Shown here piece after piece: positions 34,372 to 43,068 of a stretch of 64,000 bases of DNA; the first letter of the stretch is position 1, and each line of letters opens with the position of its first letter. The position numbers and the translations under genes were made by a program. The stretch is from NCBI GenBank assembly GCA_902787185.1, contig CADAFP010000023.1, forward strand, positions 26,409-90,408, read 5' to 3'. Source of the stretch: an uncultured Bacteroidales bacterium. Its GTDB lineage: Bacteria > Bacteroidota > Bacteroidia > Bacteroidales > Muribaculaceae. Under the pieces are notes generated by a model. That model searched no databases, was not told where the DNA came from, and saw nothing but the letters and a program-made list of their open reading frames with translations.

Positions 34372-36425
34372 CTAAACAGATTGATGCGTATTCCCAAATA
34401 GGCCATCGCGCCGCTCACGGGGCCCCACACCATGGTGGGGTCGAACAACTGGCTCCAAGGCTGGTCAACGGCGATGATGGGATTGGGTTGTCGGTAGTTG
34501 GTCAGGTTCTCTCCACCCAGATAGACAGAAAAATGCCTGAACCAGCGTGTGACTTGGGCGTTAAGCTGGCAATGGGCGGGGAAGCGGGGCTCCCATGACA
34601 GCTGGGCAGGGTTGTCAATATAATAGGGATCGGGCATGCGGCCGCTGCCGTTGACCTGCAGTGTCACGTCAAACTCCCAAAGCCCGAGCGGTGTCTTGTA
34701 GGACGCTGCTACCAGGCCCTTGAAGCGTGGCGTGAGGGGTTTCTCGCGCAACTTGCCGTCATAGGTCGTCTTGACGTCGTTGTGACGATAGGCAACGGTC
34801 AGTTCCAGTCCCTCGACAATGGGATAGGACACATCCACCTGCCAAGTGTGGGAGCGGGATTTGCCGTCCAGGTCGTTGATATAGGTGACTAACGGATTGC
34901 TGTCCATGTCGATGACCATCTGATGCTCAAAGCGGGTGTAATGGTACTCGGCATTGATTTTCAACAGTTTGCCCCACAGCGGGATGTCCCATGCCGTGGT
35001 GAAACCGTAGTTCCAGGCGCTCTCCTGGTGCAGGTCGCCGAAGACAAGCCGCCGCCCGCTGGCCAGCAGGTAGTGGTTCTCGGCCAGGGCGTGTGCCGTG
35101 CGGTAGCCCTTGCCCGCCGATAGGCGCAAGGTGAGAAACTGCGCCGGATGCAGGCGCAGGTGCAGGCGTGGCGTGACAAACGTGCCGTGCAGGCTGCTGT
35201 GGTCCACACGCACACCTGCCATCAGCGTCATCACGTCGCTGGCGGGTGTGAAGGTGTATTGGCCATAGGCACCCGTGACGGTCTCTTTCTCCACCAGATG
35301 CGTCAACGGCCCCTCGGCAAAGTGCTCCAGGCGGTAGTCCTGCGACAGATGGTCGTGGTTGAGGCTCAGGCCCAGCGACAGGGTGTGCGGGTCGGTAAAA
35401 TGGGTCTCGAACATGAGCTGTCCATAGGCATTGGTCTCGTTGACGTCATAGCGTTTGTAGCCATAATTCCCGTCCAGGTCGTGGCTGGCGGCCGAGGCCA
35501 TCAGGGCGATATTGGTGCCATGCTCTGCGTTGAGCACCACGGCATGCTTCATGTAACCCTCATATCGGCGCGTCTTCAGGTCGATGGCAAAGGGTGTTGC
35601 CCCCTCGTGATGGGCCTTTGTCTGTCCGCTGTGGCGTTTTTCGTCAATCATCGCCACGCCGCCGTGGAAGATGTAGCGGTCGCCCAGCCAGTCCCAGCGG
35701 CTCTGCAGGTTGACCTGGCGCACATTGGGTTGGTCCAGGAAGTGGTCATGGTTATGGTCCATGTCGGCCAGATTGTCCTCATAATGGGCCAGCACGTTGG
35801 CATTAAGGCGAGGCGTCAGGTGCAGGTTACCGTCGGCATTGGCCTCGATGCGGCCGTCGCTGTTGCCGTACAGGTTGAGCGTCACGCCCTGCTCATCCTC
35901 GGGTTTGAGGTACTCCACGTCGATTTGTCCTGTGATGCCCTCATAGCCGTTGCGCACGCTCGAGGCCCCCTTCGACACCTGGATGCTCTTCATCCACGGC
36001 CCTGGCACATAGCCCAGGGCGAAGGGTAGGGCAGCGCCCCGCCAATCGGGCAGATTCTCGGCCAGCATCTGCACGTAGGTGCCGCTCAGCCCCAGCAACT
36101 TAATCTGCTTGGCTCCAGTGGCAGCGTCGCTATAGTTGACATCGACCGACGGGTTGGTGGTGAAACTTTCGCCCAGGTTGCAGCAAGCGGCCTTGAACAG
36201 TTCCACCTTGTTGATGCGCATCGAGTTCTCGGCTCCCGCGACGCGGCTCATGCCAGGCCGCCGCGACGTCACCGTGACCTCGTTGATGGTCTGCATGGGT
36301 ATTGAGTCCACGCGCTGATTCACCGTCGTGGTATCAGCATCGTAGCCAACGACGTGCGTCTGGCCACCAGCCTGCAATAAGGCGGCAGCCATGCTCAGCA
36401 CCACTATAATCCGGCGAAACGTCAT
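34368..36425 (-). CDS. TonB-dependent outer membrane receptor, probably for metal
   Basis: 685 residues. It has a signal peptide (1-21), the plug domain (about 45-160; INEVTVTSRRPG, VSKGASSVRNGYEGITGQID) and a 22-strand-type barrel ending in YLGIRINLF. No N-terminal carboxypeptidase-like domain and no SusD partner, so it is not a polysaccharide receptor of the usual type. It has His-rich stretches (DMDHNHDHF, SGQTKAHHEG). The HMA protein follows directly; together they suggest copper or another soft metal as ligand. The ligand is inference. Confidence 0.88.
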   Translation of the reverse strand: MTFRRIIVVLSMAAALLQAGGQTHVVGYDADTTTVNQRVDSIPMQTINEVTVTSRRPGMSRVAGAENSMRINKVELFKAACCNLGESFTTNPSVDVNYSDAATGAKQIKLLGLSGTYVQMLAENLPDWRGAALPFALGYVPGPWMKSIQVSKGASSVRNGYEGITGQIDVEYLKPEDEQGVTLNLYGNSDGRIEANADGNLHLTPRLNANVLAHYEDNLADMDHNHDHFLDQPNVRQVNLQSRWDWLGDRYIFHGGVAMIDEKRHSGQTKAHHEGATPFAIDLKTRRYEGYMKHAVVLNAEHGTNIALMASAASHDLDGNYGYKRYDVNETNAYGQLMFETHFTDPHTLSLGLSLNHDHLSQDYRLEHFAEGPLTHLVEKETVTGAYGQYTFTPASDVMTLMAGVRVDHSSLHGTFVTPRLHLRLHPAQFLTLRLSAGKGYRTAHALAENHYLLASGRRLVFGDLHQESAWNYGFTTAWDIPLWGKLLKINAEYHYTRFEHQMVIDMDSNPLVTYINDLDGKSRSHTWQVDVSYPIVEGLELTVAYRHNDVKTTYDGKLREKPLTPRFKGLVAASYKTPLGLWEFDVTLQVNGSGRMPDPYYIDNPAQLSWEPRFPAHCQLNAQVTRWFRHFSVYLGGENLTNYRQPNPIIAVDQPWSQLFDPTMVWGPVSGAMAYLGIRINLFR

Positions 36426-36524
36426 ACCAATGTAATCGTAAATCGCAACAAAATTACTACTAATTTACAAACTAAAGGCTTAATATTTCAAGAGAATTCT
36501 TTCTTTTTTTTTACAGTTTCCTGT

Positions 36525-36553
36525 TTGATTATTAATAAATAAGATTAATTTTG
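36525..36553 (+). promoter_or_regulatory. Promoter of the His/Cys-rich protein and TonB receptor
   Basis: TTG (36525-36527), 18 nt, TAATTTTG (36546-36553), only 4 nt before the ATG, so the transcript would be nearly leaderless unless a later start is used. Confidence 0.5.
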
Positions 36554-36557
36554 CGGC

Positions 36558-36935
36558 ATGATGAAGCGCAAGTTAACGCATAACGGCATCACACGCAAGC
36601 AACAACTGTTTGCGTGGATGATACTGTTGGTCTATGTGCCGATGGTGTTGCTTGCCTCGCTTCATGTGCATTCCCCCAACGATTTCTCCAGGGCTATTGA
36701 CTGCGACCAGTGTCATACTGCTGTCCACCATTCGGGCCACATCACCGCAATCAACCACCACATCGATGATTGCTTGTCATGCCGTTTCCTCAGCATGCAA
36801 ATCGATGTTCCCCGCACGGTAATCAGTCAGGCGGTCAAGCAGGCTACAGTCCATTTGGAGTTTTTTCTGGCCAGCGTGCCTGTTGTCAGGGCCGTGGCCC
36901 AGCCGTCGTTGCGTGCACCCCCGTTCATTCTGTGA
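36558..36935 (+). CDS. Small membrane-anchored His/Cys-rich protein (DUF2946-like)
   Basis: 125 residues. One hydrophobic segment (LFAWMILLVYVPMVLLASL) is followed by HVH, CDQCH, HHSGH, NHHID and CLSCRF motifs, and a hydrophobic end. The spacing of His and Cys suggests a metal-binding periplasmic domain. Proteins of this kind often stand before TonB receptors for metals in Bacteroidetes; the role is unknown. The TonB receptor starts 81 bp downstream. Confidence 0.72.
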   Translation: MMKRKLTHNGITRKQQLFAWMILLVYVPMVLLASLHVHSPNDFSRAIDCDQCHTAVHHSGHITAINHHIDDCLSCRFLSMQIDVPRTVISQAVKQATVHLEFFLASVPVVRAVAQPSLRAPPFIL

Positions 36936-37016
36936 TACCTCACAATCAGCCAGATAGTCTGCAACAGATTATCCGGCTCTATCAACATCCCTTTTATTCA
37001 TTAAAACTATCACAGA

Positions 37017-39113
37017 ATGAAATCATACTTATCGATTCTGCTGCTGACGTGCGCGTGCACGATGGCGGCTCAAGAAACGGTCGTGCTCGACTCGACCGAC
37101 GTGTTCTTTCGCCACATAGAACTCAAACAAGTGGTTGTCACCGGTCCCACCGGTGCAGTAAAGATGCAGGACATGTCGATGCCTGTAGGTATCGTTGACC
37201 ACAACAGGTTGCGCATGACACCGGCAACCAACATTGTCGATGCGGTGGCCAAACTGCCCGGCGTGGCTCAGGTGAGCACCGGTAGCGGCATCTCCAAGCC
37301 CGTCATCCGCGGACTGGGATACAACCGCGTGGTCGTCGTGGCCGACGGCGTGCGCCAGGAGGGGCAGCAATGGGGCGACGAGCACGGCGTGGAGATTGAC
37401 GGCAACGCCGTGAGTTCGGTCGAGGTGCTCAAGGGACCCGCGAGCCTGCTCTACGGCTCGGATGCGCTGGCGGGCGTCCTCAAACTCAACACCGACCCTG
37501 TGGTGCCGCTGGGCAAGATGCGCATGAATGTGAACAGCGAATACCATTCCAACAGCGGCCTCGTGAACTACTCGTTCAACTATGGCGGTAACAAGCGGGG
37601 CTTGTCATGGAACATCCGCTATGGCGATAAGTTTGCCCATGCCTACAAGACCCCCATTGACGGCTATGTGCCCAACACGCAGTTCCGCGAGCGTGCCCTG
37701 TCGGGTATGCTGGGCGTCAACAAGGCCTGGGGTCACACGCGCCTGACGGGCTCCTATTTCCACCTCACCCCCAGCATCGCCGAAGGTGAGCGTGACCCGT
37801 TGACGGGCGAATTGGAGCAGCCCTATAACGATGCCAAAACCTATCACCACGGCTTGCCCTACCAGCAGGTGTATCATTACAAGGCCGTGCTTGACAACTC
37901 GTTCTATCTTGCTGACGGCCGCTTGAATGCCGTGCTCGCTTACCAGCAGAACCGCCGCCAGGAATTTGAGGAGCCCGACGAGTACGGGCTTTACCTCAGG
38001 TTACACACGGTCAACTACAACATCCACTACGTGACGCGGCGCTTGGGCGAATGGCGCATCACCAGCGGCGTGAGCGGCATGTGGCAGCGCTCGCTCAACG
38101 AGGGCGAAGAGTATCTGATTCCCGACTACAGCCTGTTTGACTTCGGAGCCTTCGTCACCACGACAGCCAACGTCGGCAGTTGGGCCCTGAACGGAGGTCT
38201 GCGTTTCGATAACCGCCACCTCGACAGCCGTGAGCTGATGGATGATGGTGCCCTGCGTTTCCAGGCCTTCAAGCGTGACTTCAGCGGTTTCACAGCCAGT
38301 GTGGGTGCCGTGTGGCATGCCACAGAGCATTTGGACCTCAGGGCCAACGCGGCCCGCGGTTTCCGTGCCCCCAACATCAGCGAGTTGGCCAGCAACGGCG
38401 TGCATGAGGGCTCGCTGCGCTACGAGGTGGGCAACCGTGACCTCAAGCCCGAGTTCAGCCTGCAGTTTGACTTGGGTGCCGAGTTGACCACATCATGGCT
38501 GGATGCCCAGTTGTCACTGTTCAGCAACCGCATCGACAACTACATCTTCATCCACCGCACGGACGCTGTCATCGACGATGAGTTCATGACCTATCGCTAT
38601 GATAGCGGTGATGCCCAACTGCTGGGCGGCGAGCTGGCGCTGGACATCCATCCATGGCACTTCCTGCACCTGGGCACCAGTTTTGCTCTGGTCAATGCCG
38701 TGCAACTGCACCAGCCCGAGGAATCCAAATACCTGCCCTTCACCCCGGCGCCCCGTTGGCAGAGCGACGTCAAGTGGGAACTCCTGCATGATGGACGCGT
38801 GCTGAACAATGCCTACATCTCGCTGGGCGTGGACTATAACTTCAAGCAGGACCATTACTATCGCGCCGACGACACCGAGACCGCCACGCCGGCCTATTGC
38901 CTGCTCAATGCCGCCATTGGCACCGATATCATGGTCAAGGGACAGCGTGTGGCATGCCTGAGCCTGATGGGGACCAACCTCACCAACAAGGCTTACCAGA
39001 GCCACCTGAGCCGCCTCAAGTATGCCGATGTCAATCCCGTCACCGGGCGCCAGGGCGTGTTGAACATGGGACGCAACATCATCGTCAAACTCACCATCCC
39101 GCTGGAGTTCTGA
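37017..39113 (+). CDS. TonB-dependent receptor, ZnuD-like
   Basis: 698 residues. It has a signal peptide (1-18) and a plug domain (about 38-150; ATNIVDAVAKLPGVAQVSTG, KPVIRGLGYNRVVVVADGVR, VEVLKGPASLLYGSDALAGV). The beta-barrel has His-rich loops (KTYHHGLPYQQVYHY) and a C-terminal aromatic. The plug and size resemble zinc (ZnuD) or heme-like receptors. Preceded by the His/Cys-rich protein and divergent from the HMA-linked receptor, it is probably part of a metal-uptake locus. Confidence 0.87.
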   Translation: MKSYLSILLLTCACTMAAQETVVLDSTDVFFRHIELKQVVVTGPTGAVKMQDMSMPVGIVDHNRLRMTPATNIVDAVAKLPGVAQVSTGSGISKPVIRGLGYNRVVVVADGVRQEGQQWGDEHGVEIDGNAVSSVEVLKGPASLLYGSDALAGVLKLNTDPVVPLGKMRMNVNSEYHSNSGLVNYSFNYGGNKRGLSWNIRYGDKFAHAYKTPIDGYVPNTQFRERALSGMLGVNKAWGHTRLTGSYFHLTPSIAEGERDPLTGELEQPYNDAKTYHHGLPYQQVYHYKAVLDNSFYLADGRLNAVLAYQQNRRQEFEEPDEYGLYLRLHTVNYNIHYVTRRLGEWRITSGVSGMWQRSLNEGEEYLIPDYSLFDFGAFVTTTANVGSWALNGGLRFDNRHLDSRELMDDGALRFQAFKRDFSGFTASVGAVWHATEHLDLRANAARGFRAPNISELASNGVHEGSLRYEVGNRDLKPEFSLQFDLGAELTTSWLDAQLSLFSNRIDNYIFIHRTDAVIDDEFMTYRYDSGDAQLLGGELALDIHPWHFLHLGTSFALVNAVQLHQPEESKYLPFTPAPRWQSDVKWELLHDGRVLNNAYISLGVDYNFKQDHYYRADDTETATPAYCLLNAAIGTDIMVKGQRVACLSLMGTNLTNKAYQSHLSRLKYADVNPVTGRQGVLNMGRNIIVKLTIPLEF

Positions 39114-39157
39114 ACACTCTCAGGTCTTGGCGATGAAGATGTCCAAGTAGAAGAATT

Positions 39158-39183
39158 CCGCTGCCATCATGGTGGCGGTTTTC
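39158..39183 (+). terminator. Intrinsic terminator after the TonB receptor
   Basis: CCGCTGCC (39158-39165) and GGTGGCGG (39171-39178) pair with two G-U wobbles, followed by TTTTCC. Confidence 0.65.
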
Positions 39184-39294
39184 CTTTATTTGGGCTCAGG
39201 CATTGTGATGGCTGCGAAGTAAACCGCAAAAACAAGAGGGTGTTTAGGGAATAATAGCTATCTTTGCAGGAGTAAAGAATGGCTTTTCTGAGTT

Positions 39295-40149
39295 ATGGAC
39301 AAGATAAAGATTCATGTGTTGCGCACTGGCGAGGTGCGTGTGTCGCCCTATCTCCCCTTTGGCGGAGACGATTGCAGTATCATCAAGGCTTCGGGTGTCA
39401 CAACGCCCAAGAGCAAATGGATTTGGCTGCCGGTGTTCAGTTTCCTTATTGAGCATCCCAAGGGAAAAATCCTCTTCGACACGGGATGGCATCGCGAAAT
39501 GTCGCCCGAAGGCGTTTTTGACAAGAAGGCCCAGATTCGTTCTCTGGGTTCGTTCTTGCTCTATCAGATTAACCAGGGACGCATCGCCCCTGGCGAAGCC
39601 ATCAACGAGCACCTGGAGCGCATGGGCATCAGGCCGCATGACTTGGACTATGTGCTCATCTCGCATCTCGACTGTGACCATGCCAACGGTTTGAAACAGG
39701 TGGCCGGGGCCAAGCACATCCTGGTCTCTCGGGCCGAGATGGAAGGCACCACCCGCAAGAATTTCCAAATCCGCATCCGCTTCCAGCGGCGCTGGTGGGA
39801 AGGCGTGGACCTGCAGACCTTTGACTGGAACGGTACCGAAGGGCCCGTGGGCAAGTCCTATGACGTGCTGGGCGACGGCAGCCTGGTCATGGTGAACATC
39901 CCTGGCCACAGCGAGGGACTCTGCGCCCTGAAGGTAAAGAATGATGAGGGCAAATATGTCCTGTTGTTTGCCGACGGCGGTTATGCCACCAAGTCGTGGC
40001 GCGACATGATCACGTCGGGCATCACGCTCGACAAGAAACTGCAGCGCGAGTCACTGCAATGGATACGCCAGCAGAGCCTGTCGCCCGACTGCATTGAATC
40101 CCTCGCCACGCATGATACTGATGTGGTACCTCATGTCATAGAATTTTAG
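39295..40149 (+). CDS. MBL-fold metallo-hydrolase with HxDxDH motif
   Basis: 284 residues. A metallo-beta-lactamase-fold enzyme similar in layout to N-acyl-homoserine lactonases: FDTGWHREMS, the metal motif SHLDCDHANGL, GHSEGLCAL and ADGGYATKS. The usual HxHxDH is here HLDCDH, so Asp replaces the second His; this may alter the metal site. Cytoplasmic. A -7 box lies at 39259-39266. The VOC gene follows after 9 bp. Confidence 0.87.
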   Translation: MDKIKIHVLRTGEVRVSPYLPFGGDDCSIIKASGVTTPKSKWIWLPVFSFLIEHPKGKILFDTGWHREMSPEGVFDKKAQIRSLGSFLLYQINQGRIAPGEAINEHLERMGIRPHDLDYVLISHLDCDHANGLKQVAGAKHILVSRAEMEGTTRKNFQIRIRFQRRWWEGVDLQTFDWNGTEGPVGKSYDVLGDGSLVMVNIPGHSEGLCALKVKNDEGKYVLLFADGGYATKSWRDMITSGITLDKKLQRESLQWIRQQSLSPDCIESLATHDTDVVPHVIEF

Positions 40150-40158
40150 AGTCAGATT

Positions 40159-40548
40159 ATGATACACGTCAACAGAGTACATCACATTGCCATCATCTGC
40201 TCGGACTATGAGCGGAGCCTGGAGTTTTATAAAACCGTGCTGGGATTTACCGTCCTCGCCGAGAATTACCGTGAGCAGAGCAAGGGTTACAAGACCGACT
40301 TGGCGCTGGGCGACCAATATGTGATAGAGTTGTTCTCTTTCCCGTCACCGCCCGCTCGGCCTACCAATCCCGAGGCTGCCGGACTGCGTCACCTGGCCTT
40401 TGAGGTCGACGATATCGAGGCCGAGGCACGGGAACTGGAGCGGATGGGTGTCGAGCATGAGCCCATCAGGACAGATTCCACGACCAATCGCCGCTTCATG
40501 TTCTTCCATGACCCCGATGGCTTGCCCCTGGAACTGTATGAACGCTAA
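40159..40548 (+). CDS. VOC family protein (glyoxalase-like, YaeR type)
   Basis: 129 residues. Two beta-alpha-beta-beta-beta modules form one VOC unit. Metal-binding candidates lie in VHHIAIICSDYERSLEFY, GLRHLAFEVDD and PLELYE. It resembles YaeR/GloA-like proteins; the substrate is unknown. It is in an operon after the MBL hydrolase, a pairing that recalls glyoxalase I and II. Confidence 0.88.
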   Translation: MIHVNRVHHIAIICSDYERSLEFYKTVLGFTVLAENYREQSKGYKTDLALGDQYVIELFSFPSPPARPTNPEAAGLRHLAFEVDDIEAEARELERMGVEHEPIRTDSTTNRRFMFFHDPDGLPLELYER

Positions 40549-40564
40549 GCTTCTATTAATGAAC

Positions 40565-40664
40565 AATAACCGCGCTGTGGGCGGAAAATTAAACAAATAT
40601 TTAAACTAAAATTTTAAATATAATTGTTTAATTTCCCGTGCACAAGCACGGTTATATTACCGAG
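40565..40664. repeat. Palindromic element between convergent genes, copy 2 with insertion
   Basis: ATAACCG (40566-40572)/CGGTTAT (40649-40655) is the same outer arm as at 33186. Inside it GGAAAATTAAACAA (40583-40596) pairs with TTGTTTAATTTCC (40624-40636), and CGTGC-acaa-GCACG follows. GCACGGTTATATTACCGAG (40646-40664) matches copy 1 at 17 of 19 bases. Confidence 0.65.
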
Positions 40665-40689
40665 TCGGTTTGATGTAGCAGCGGCCTGG

Positions 40690-41202
40690 TTATAATGCGT
40701 AGAAGGGCATTTCCCGCCCATTGTCAATCTTGAGGACGAGTTCTTTGCTGTCGAGCGAAATAATCTCCATGTTGTGCATCTTGGGCATGCCGTCAAGCAT
40801 GGTTTTTTTGAATTCGCCTTTCATGCCGTTGAGTTCACCCCTGATTTGCTTGTCCATCTTGGCCTTGGTCTTGGCATCCATGCCCTTGATTTCGTAGTCA
40901 AAGTCAACCTCGGCCTGGCCTTTGTTTAGGTTCATCGTCAAGTTTTTGCCATTCAGGGTGTAGGTGCCGGGGACGCTCACGCTACCCGTGATGGTGATGG
41001 GCACACCATCCTCTTTCATCTGGTGCTCAGCTCCCACCAGGAGTTCGCAGGCTCCGTTTTTATCAAAGGCCAAAGCCACGAGCACATCTTTGCCGTCATC
41101 ATCGGCAAGCTTGGTGCCCCATTGATGGGCAGTCAGGCTCTGCGCGTTAAGCGCAAGCACCGACATGAGCATCAGCATTAAGGATAAAATTGATTTCTTC
41201 AT
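40690..41202 (-). CDS. Secreted lipocalin-like hypothetical protein
   Basis: 170 residues with a signal peptide (KKSILSLMLMLMSVLALNA). The mature part alternates beta strands and resembles lipocalin-like proteins common in Prevotella (SVPGTYTLNGKNLTMNLNKG). Function unknown. A -7-like box lies at 41302-41309. Confidence 0.75.
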   Translation of the reverse strand: MKKSILSLMLMLMSVLALNAQSLTAHQWGTKLADDDGKDVLVALAFDKNGACELLVGAEHQMKEDGVPITITGSVSVPGTYTLNGKNLTMNLNKGQAEVDFDYEIKGMDAKTKAKMDKQIRGELNGMKGEFKKTMLDGMPKMHNMEIISLDSKELVLKIDNGREMPFYAL

Positions 41203-41407
41203 GATTTAAATGATTTGGTGTGAGTTAATGTGATAAAATCCAACGAGATAGCGGGTGTCGCATCGCGGGCAACGACAGAACTGCCGCTATGACTACAGCC
41301 ACAAAATTAGGAAAAATTTTGCAAACCTGCCATTTTCAGAGTGTTTTAATGATTGATTATCCAAAAAAACGCTAAATTTGCCTTGTGAGAATAATAAATT
41401 GCGAATT

Positions 41408-41779
41408 ATGAGAAATTTTGTCCTATTATCTGTGTTGATGGTCTTGTCTCTGTGTTCATGCCATAATAACAAGGCCGAAGTGTCACAAAGCGCTGGCATC
41501 ACGGCCGAAATGGCCTACGAGGGCGTCAACAACTATTGCCATAGCCAGTATGACTGGAGCGTGGCGGCCGAGAACCCCGATATGATTTACGTCACGATGG
41601 GGGAGGAAACCGACTCGGATTATCAAGTGGTCTTCCGCAGCTACACGGGCGCCTTGGTGCGCTTCTATGTTGACAAGACCAGCGGCACGACACGCATGGT
41701 GGAGTCTGTTCCGGCCCTGGGTGTCGATAGCGTTGCCGGCACCATCGACCTGCATGATTACTTGGAGAAAAAGGAATGA
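41408..41779 (+). CDS. Small lipoprotein, function unknown
   Basis: 123 residues from the ATG at 41408. A lipoprotein signal (LLSVLMVLSLCSCHNN) with the lipobox at the first Cys is followed by about 100 residues with no recognised domain. A promoter-like TTG-N17-TAAATTTG lies at 41353-41380. Confidence 0.75.
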   Translation: MRNFVLLSVLMVLSLCSCHNNKAEVSQSAGITAEMAYEGVNNYCHSQYDWSVAAENPDMIYVTMGEETDSDYQVVFRSYTGALVRFYVDKTSGTTRMVESVPALGVDSVAGTIDLHDYLEKKE

Positions 41780-41824
41780 GCCGCGACGGGGCAATGTGGC
41801 ATTTACTGATTCCATCTTTACCGC

Positions 41825-42313
41825 ATGATCACTATCAGGGAATATCAAAAGACAGACATGGCCGAGGCCATGGGCATCTGGAACGAGGTGGTGCGTGAGG
41901 GCGTGGCCTTCCCGCAGGTCGAGGAACTGACCGAGCAGGAGGCCGACGGCTTCTTCAGCAGCCAGTCCTATACCGGCGTTGCCGCCGATAGCGAGACGGG
42001 CGAGATTGTCGGTCTCTATATCCTGCATCCCAACAACGTGGGCCGGTGCGGCCATATCGCCAATACCAGCTACGCTGTCAGGTCGAGTTGCCGCGGACTG
42101 CACATCGGTGAGCAACTCGTGAAGGACTCGCTGGTGATGGGAGCACGGCTGGGGTTCCGCCTCCTCCAGTTCAACGCTGTTGTGGCTACCAACGTCCACG
42201 CCCTGCATCTGTACGAGCGCCTGGGCTTTATCCAACTGGGCCGCATCCCCCAGGGCTTCCTCATGAAGGACGGCCACTACGAGGACATCATCCTTATGTT
42301 TATTAGGCTTTAG
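41825..42313 (+). CDS. GNAT family N-acetyltransferase
   Basis: 162 residues. It has an acetyl-CoA-binding GNAT fold: VRSSCRGLHIGEQLVKDSL as motif A, then LQFNAVVATNVHALHLYERL as motif B. The acceptor is unknown. Its stop codon lies inside the TAGG array that follows. Confidence 0.9.
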   Translation: MITIREYQKTDMAEAMGIWNEVVREGVAFPQVEELTEQEADGFFSSQSYTGVAADSETGEIVGLYILHPNNVGRCGHIANTSYAVRSSCRGLHIGEQLVKDSLVMGARLGFRLLQFNAVVATNVHALHLYERLGFIQLGRIPQGFLMKDGHYEDIILMFIRL

Positions 42314-42349
42314 GTTTTAGGCTTTAGGTTTTAGGCATTAGGCTTTAGG
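42304..42349. repeat. Phased array, TAGG every 7 bp (seven copies)
   Basis: TAGG begins at 42304, 42311, 42318, 42325, 42332, 42339 and 42346. The copy at 42311 provides the GNAT stop codon. TTTAGGCATTAGGCTTTAGG (42330-42349) recurs exactly at 43074-43093. Confidence 0.93.
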
Positions 42350-42473
42350 GGTTGCGTCCATATTTTCAAGAAATTATAGTTTTTATAGTGTGCGCGGTAA
42401 AGATATTCAGTATCGGCATAATTCCTTATATATGAGTTGGATAAGCATTTTGCTGTATCATGGGCTTGGCTTT

Positions 42474-42687
42474 TGCCTCGAAGAGGCAGGTCGGGTCGAA
42501 GACTCGACTTTTATGGAAAACACCATGCATGGTCTTTCTCGTTGAAATCGGTTCTTCGAACCGCTAACATCAGCGATGTTTCCCCAGACTCTAATTATAG
42601 TTTTTATAGTGTGTGCGTGTGGGAGAGGCCGTTTTTTCTCGTGCGCCAGCACGACTCTCATAAAATGTTGCTTCAAGTTGTCTTGAA
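42474..42687. repeat. Chain of seven mini-hairpins
   Basis: In order: TGCCTC-GAA-GAGGCA (42474-42488), GTCGA-AGAC-TCGAC (42495-42508), ACCATGCATGGT (42522-42533), CGGTTC-TTC-GAACCG (42549-42563), AACATC-AGC-GATGTT (42566-42580), TCGTGC-GCCA-GCACGA (42639-42654), TTCAAG-TTGT-CTTGAA (42672-42687). All are perfect. Confidence 0.85.
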
Positions 42688-42833
42688 ATTGGCTGATGCG
42701 GCGGGTGCGGAGGAGGTTGGGCGATTGCGAGAAATTATAGTGTTACACACATGCATTATAAAAACTTTAAAAACTTGAATTTTTGAAATTATAGTTTTTC
42801 AAGAATTTATAGTTATTTAAATTTATATAGTGT

Positions 42834-42858
42834 TCACGATATACGTAGTATATCGTGA
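42834..42858. repeat. Perfect 11-bp inverted repeat
   Basis: TCACGATATAC (42834-42844), GTA, GTATATCGTGA (42848-42858). Terminator or protein-binding site; no T-run. Confidence 0.6.
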
Positions 42859-43068
42859 CCCTCAATTAGAAAATATCTATATTGCTCTCGTGAAGGAAAA
42901 AGTTCCGGGTCTGGGGCGCCCCAACGGCTAGAAAAACGGCAAAAATTTGTATTTTGCCATTTTTGCGAAAAATAATAGTGGTTTTGCCAAGAAATCTTAA
43001 AAAAATCTCCCTGCTGCTCTTGACAAGGGGGGACGGAATGTTGTATCTTTGCATCGTTTTTAGACTCC

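Noticed and set aside
42304-42349. Telomere-like repeat
   Set aside because: The TTAGG-like word is short, internal, and its spacers vary; similar arrays here use other words.
42437-42778. 113-codon gene in the non-coding block
   Set aside because: The translation runs through the mini-hairpins, has no domain, and the sequence is better explained as a structured element.
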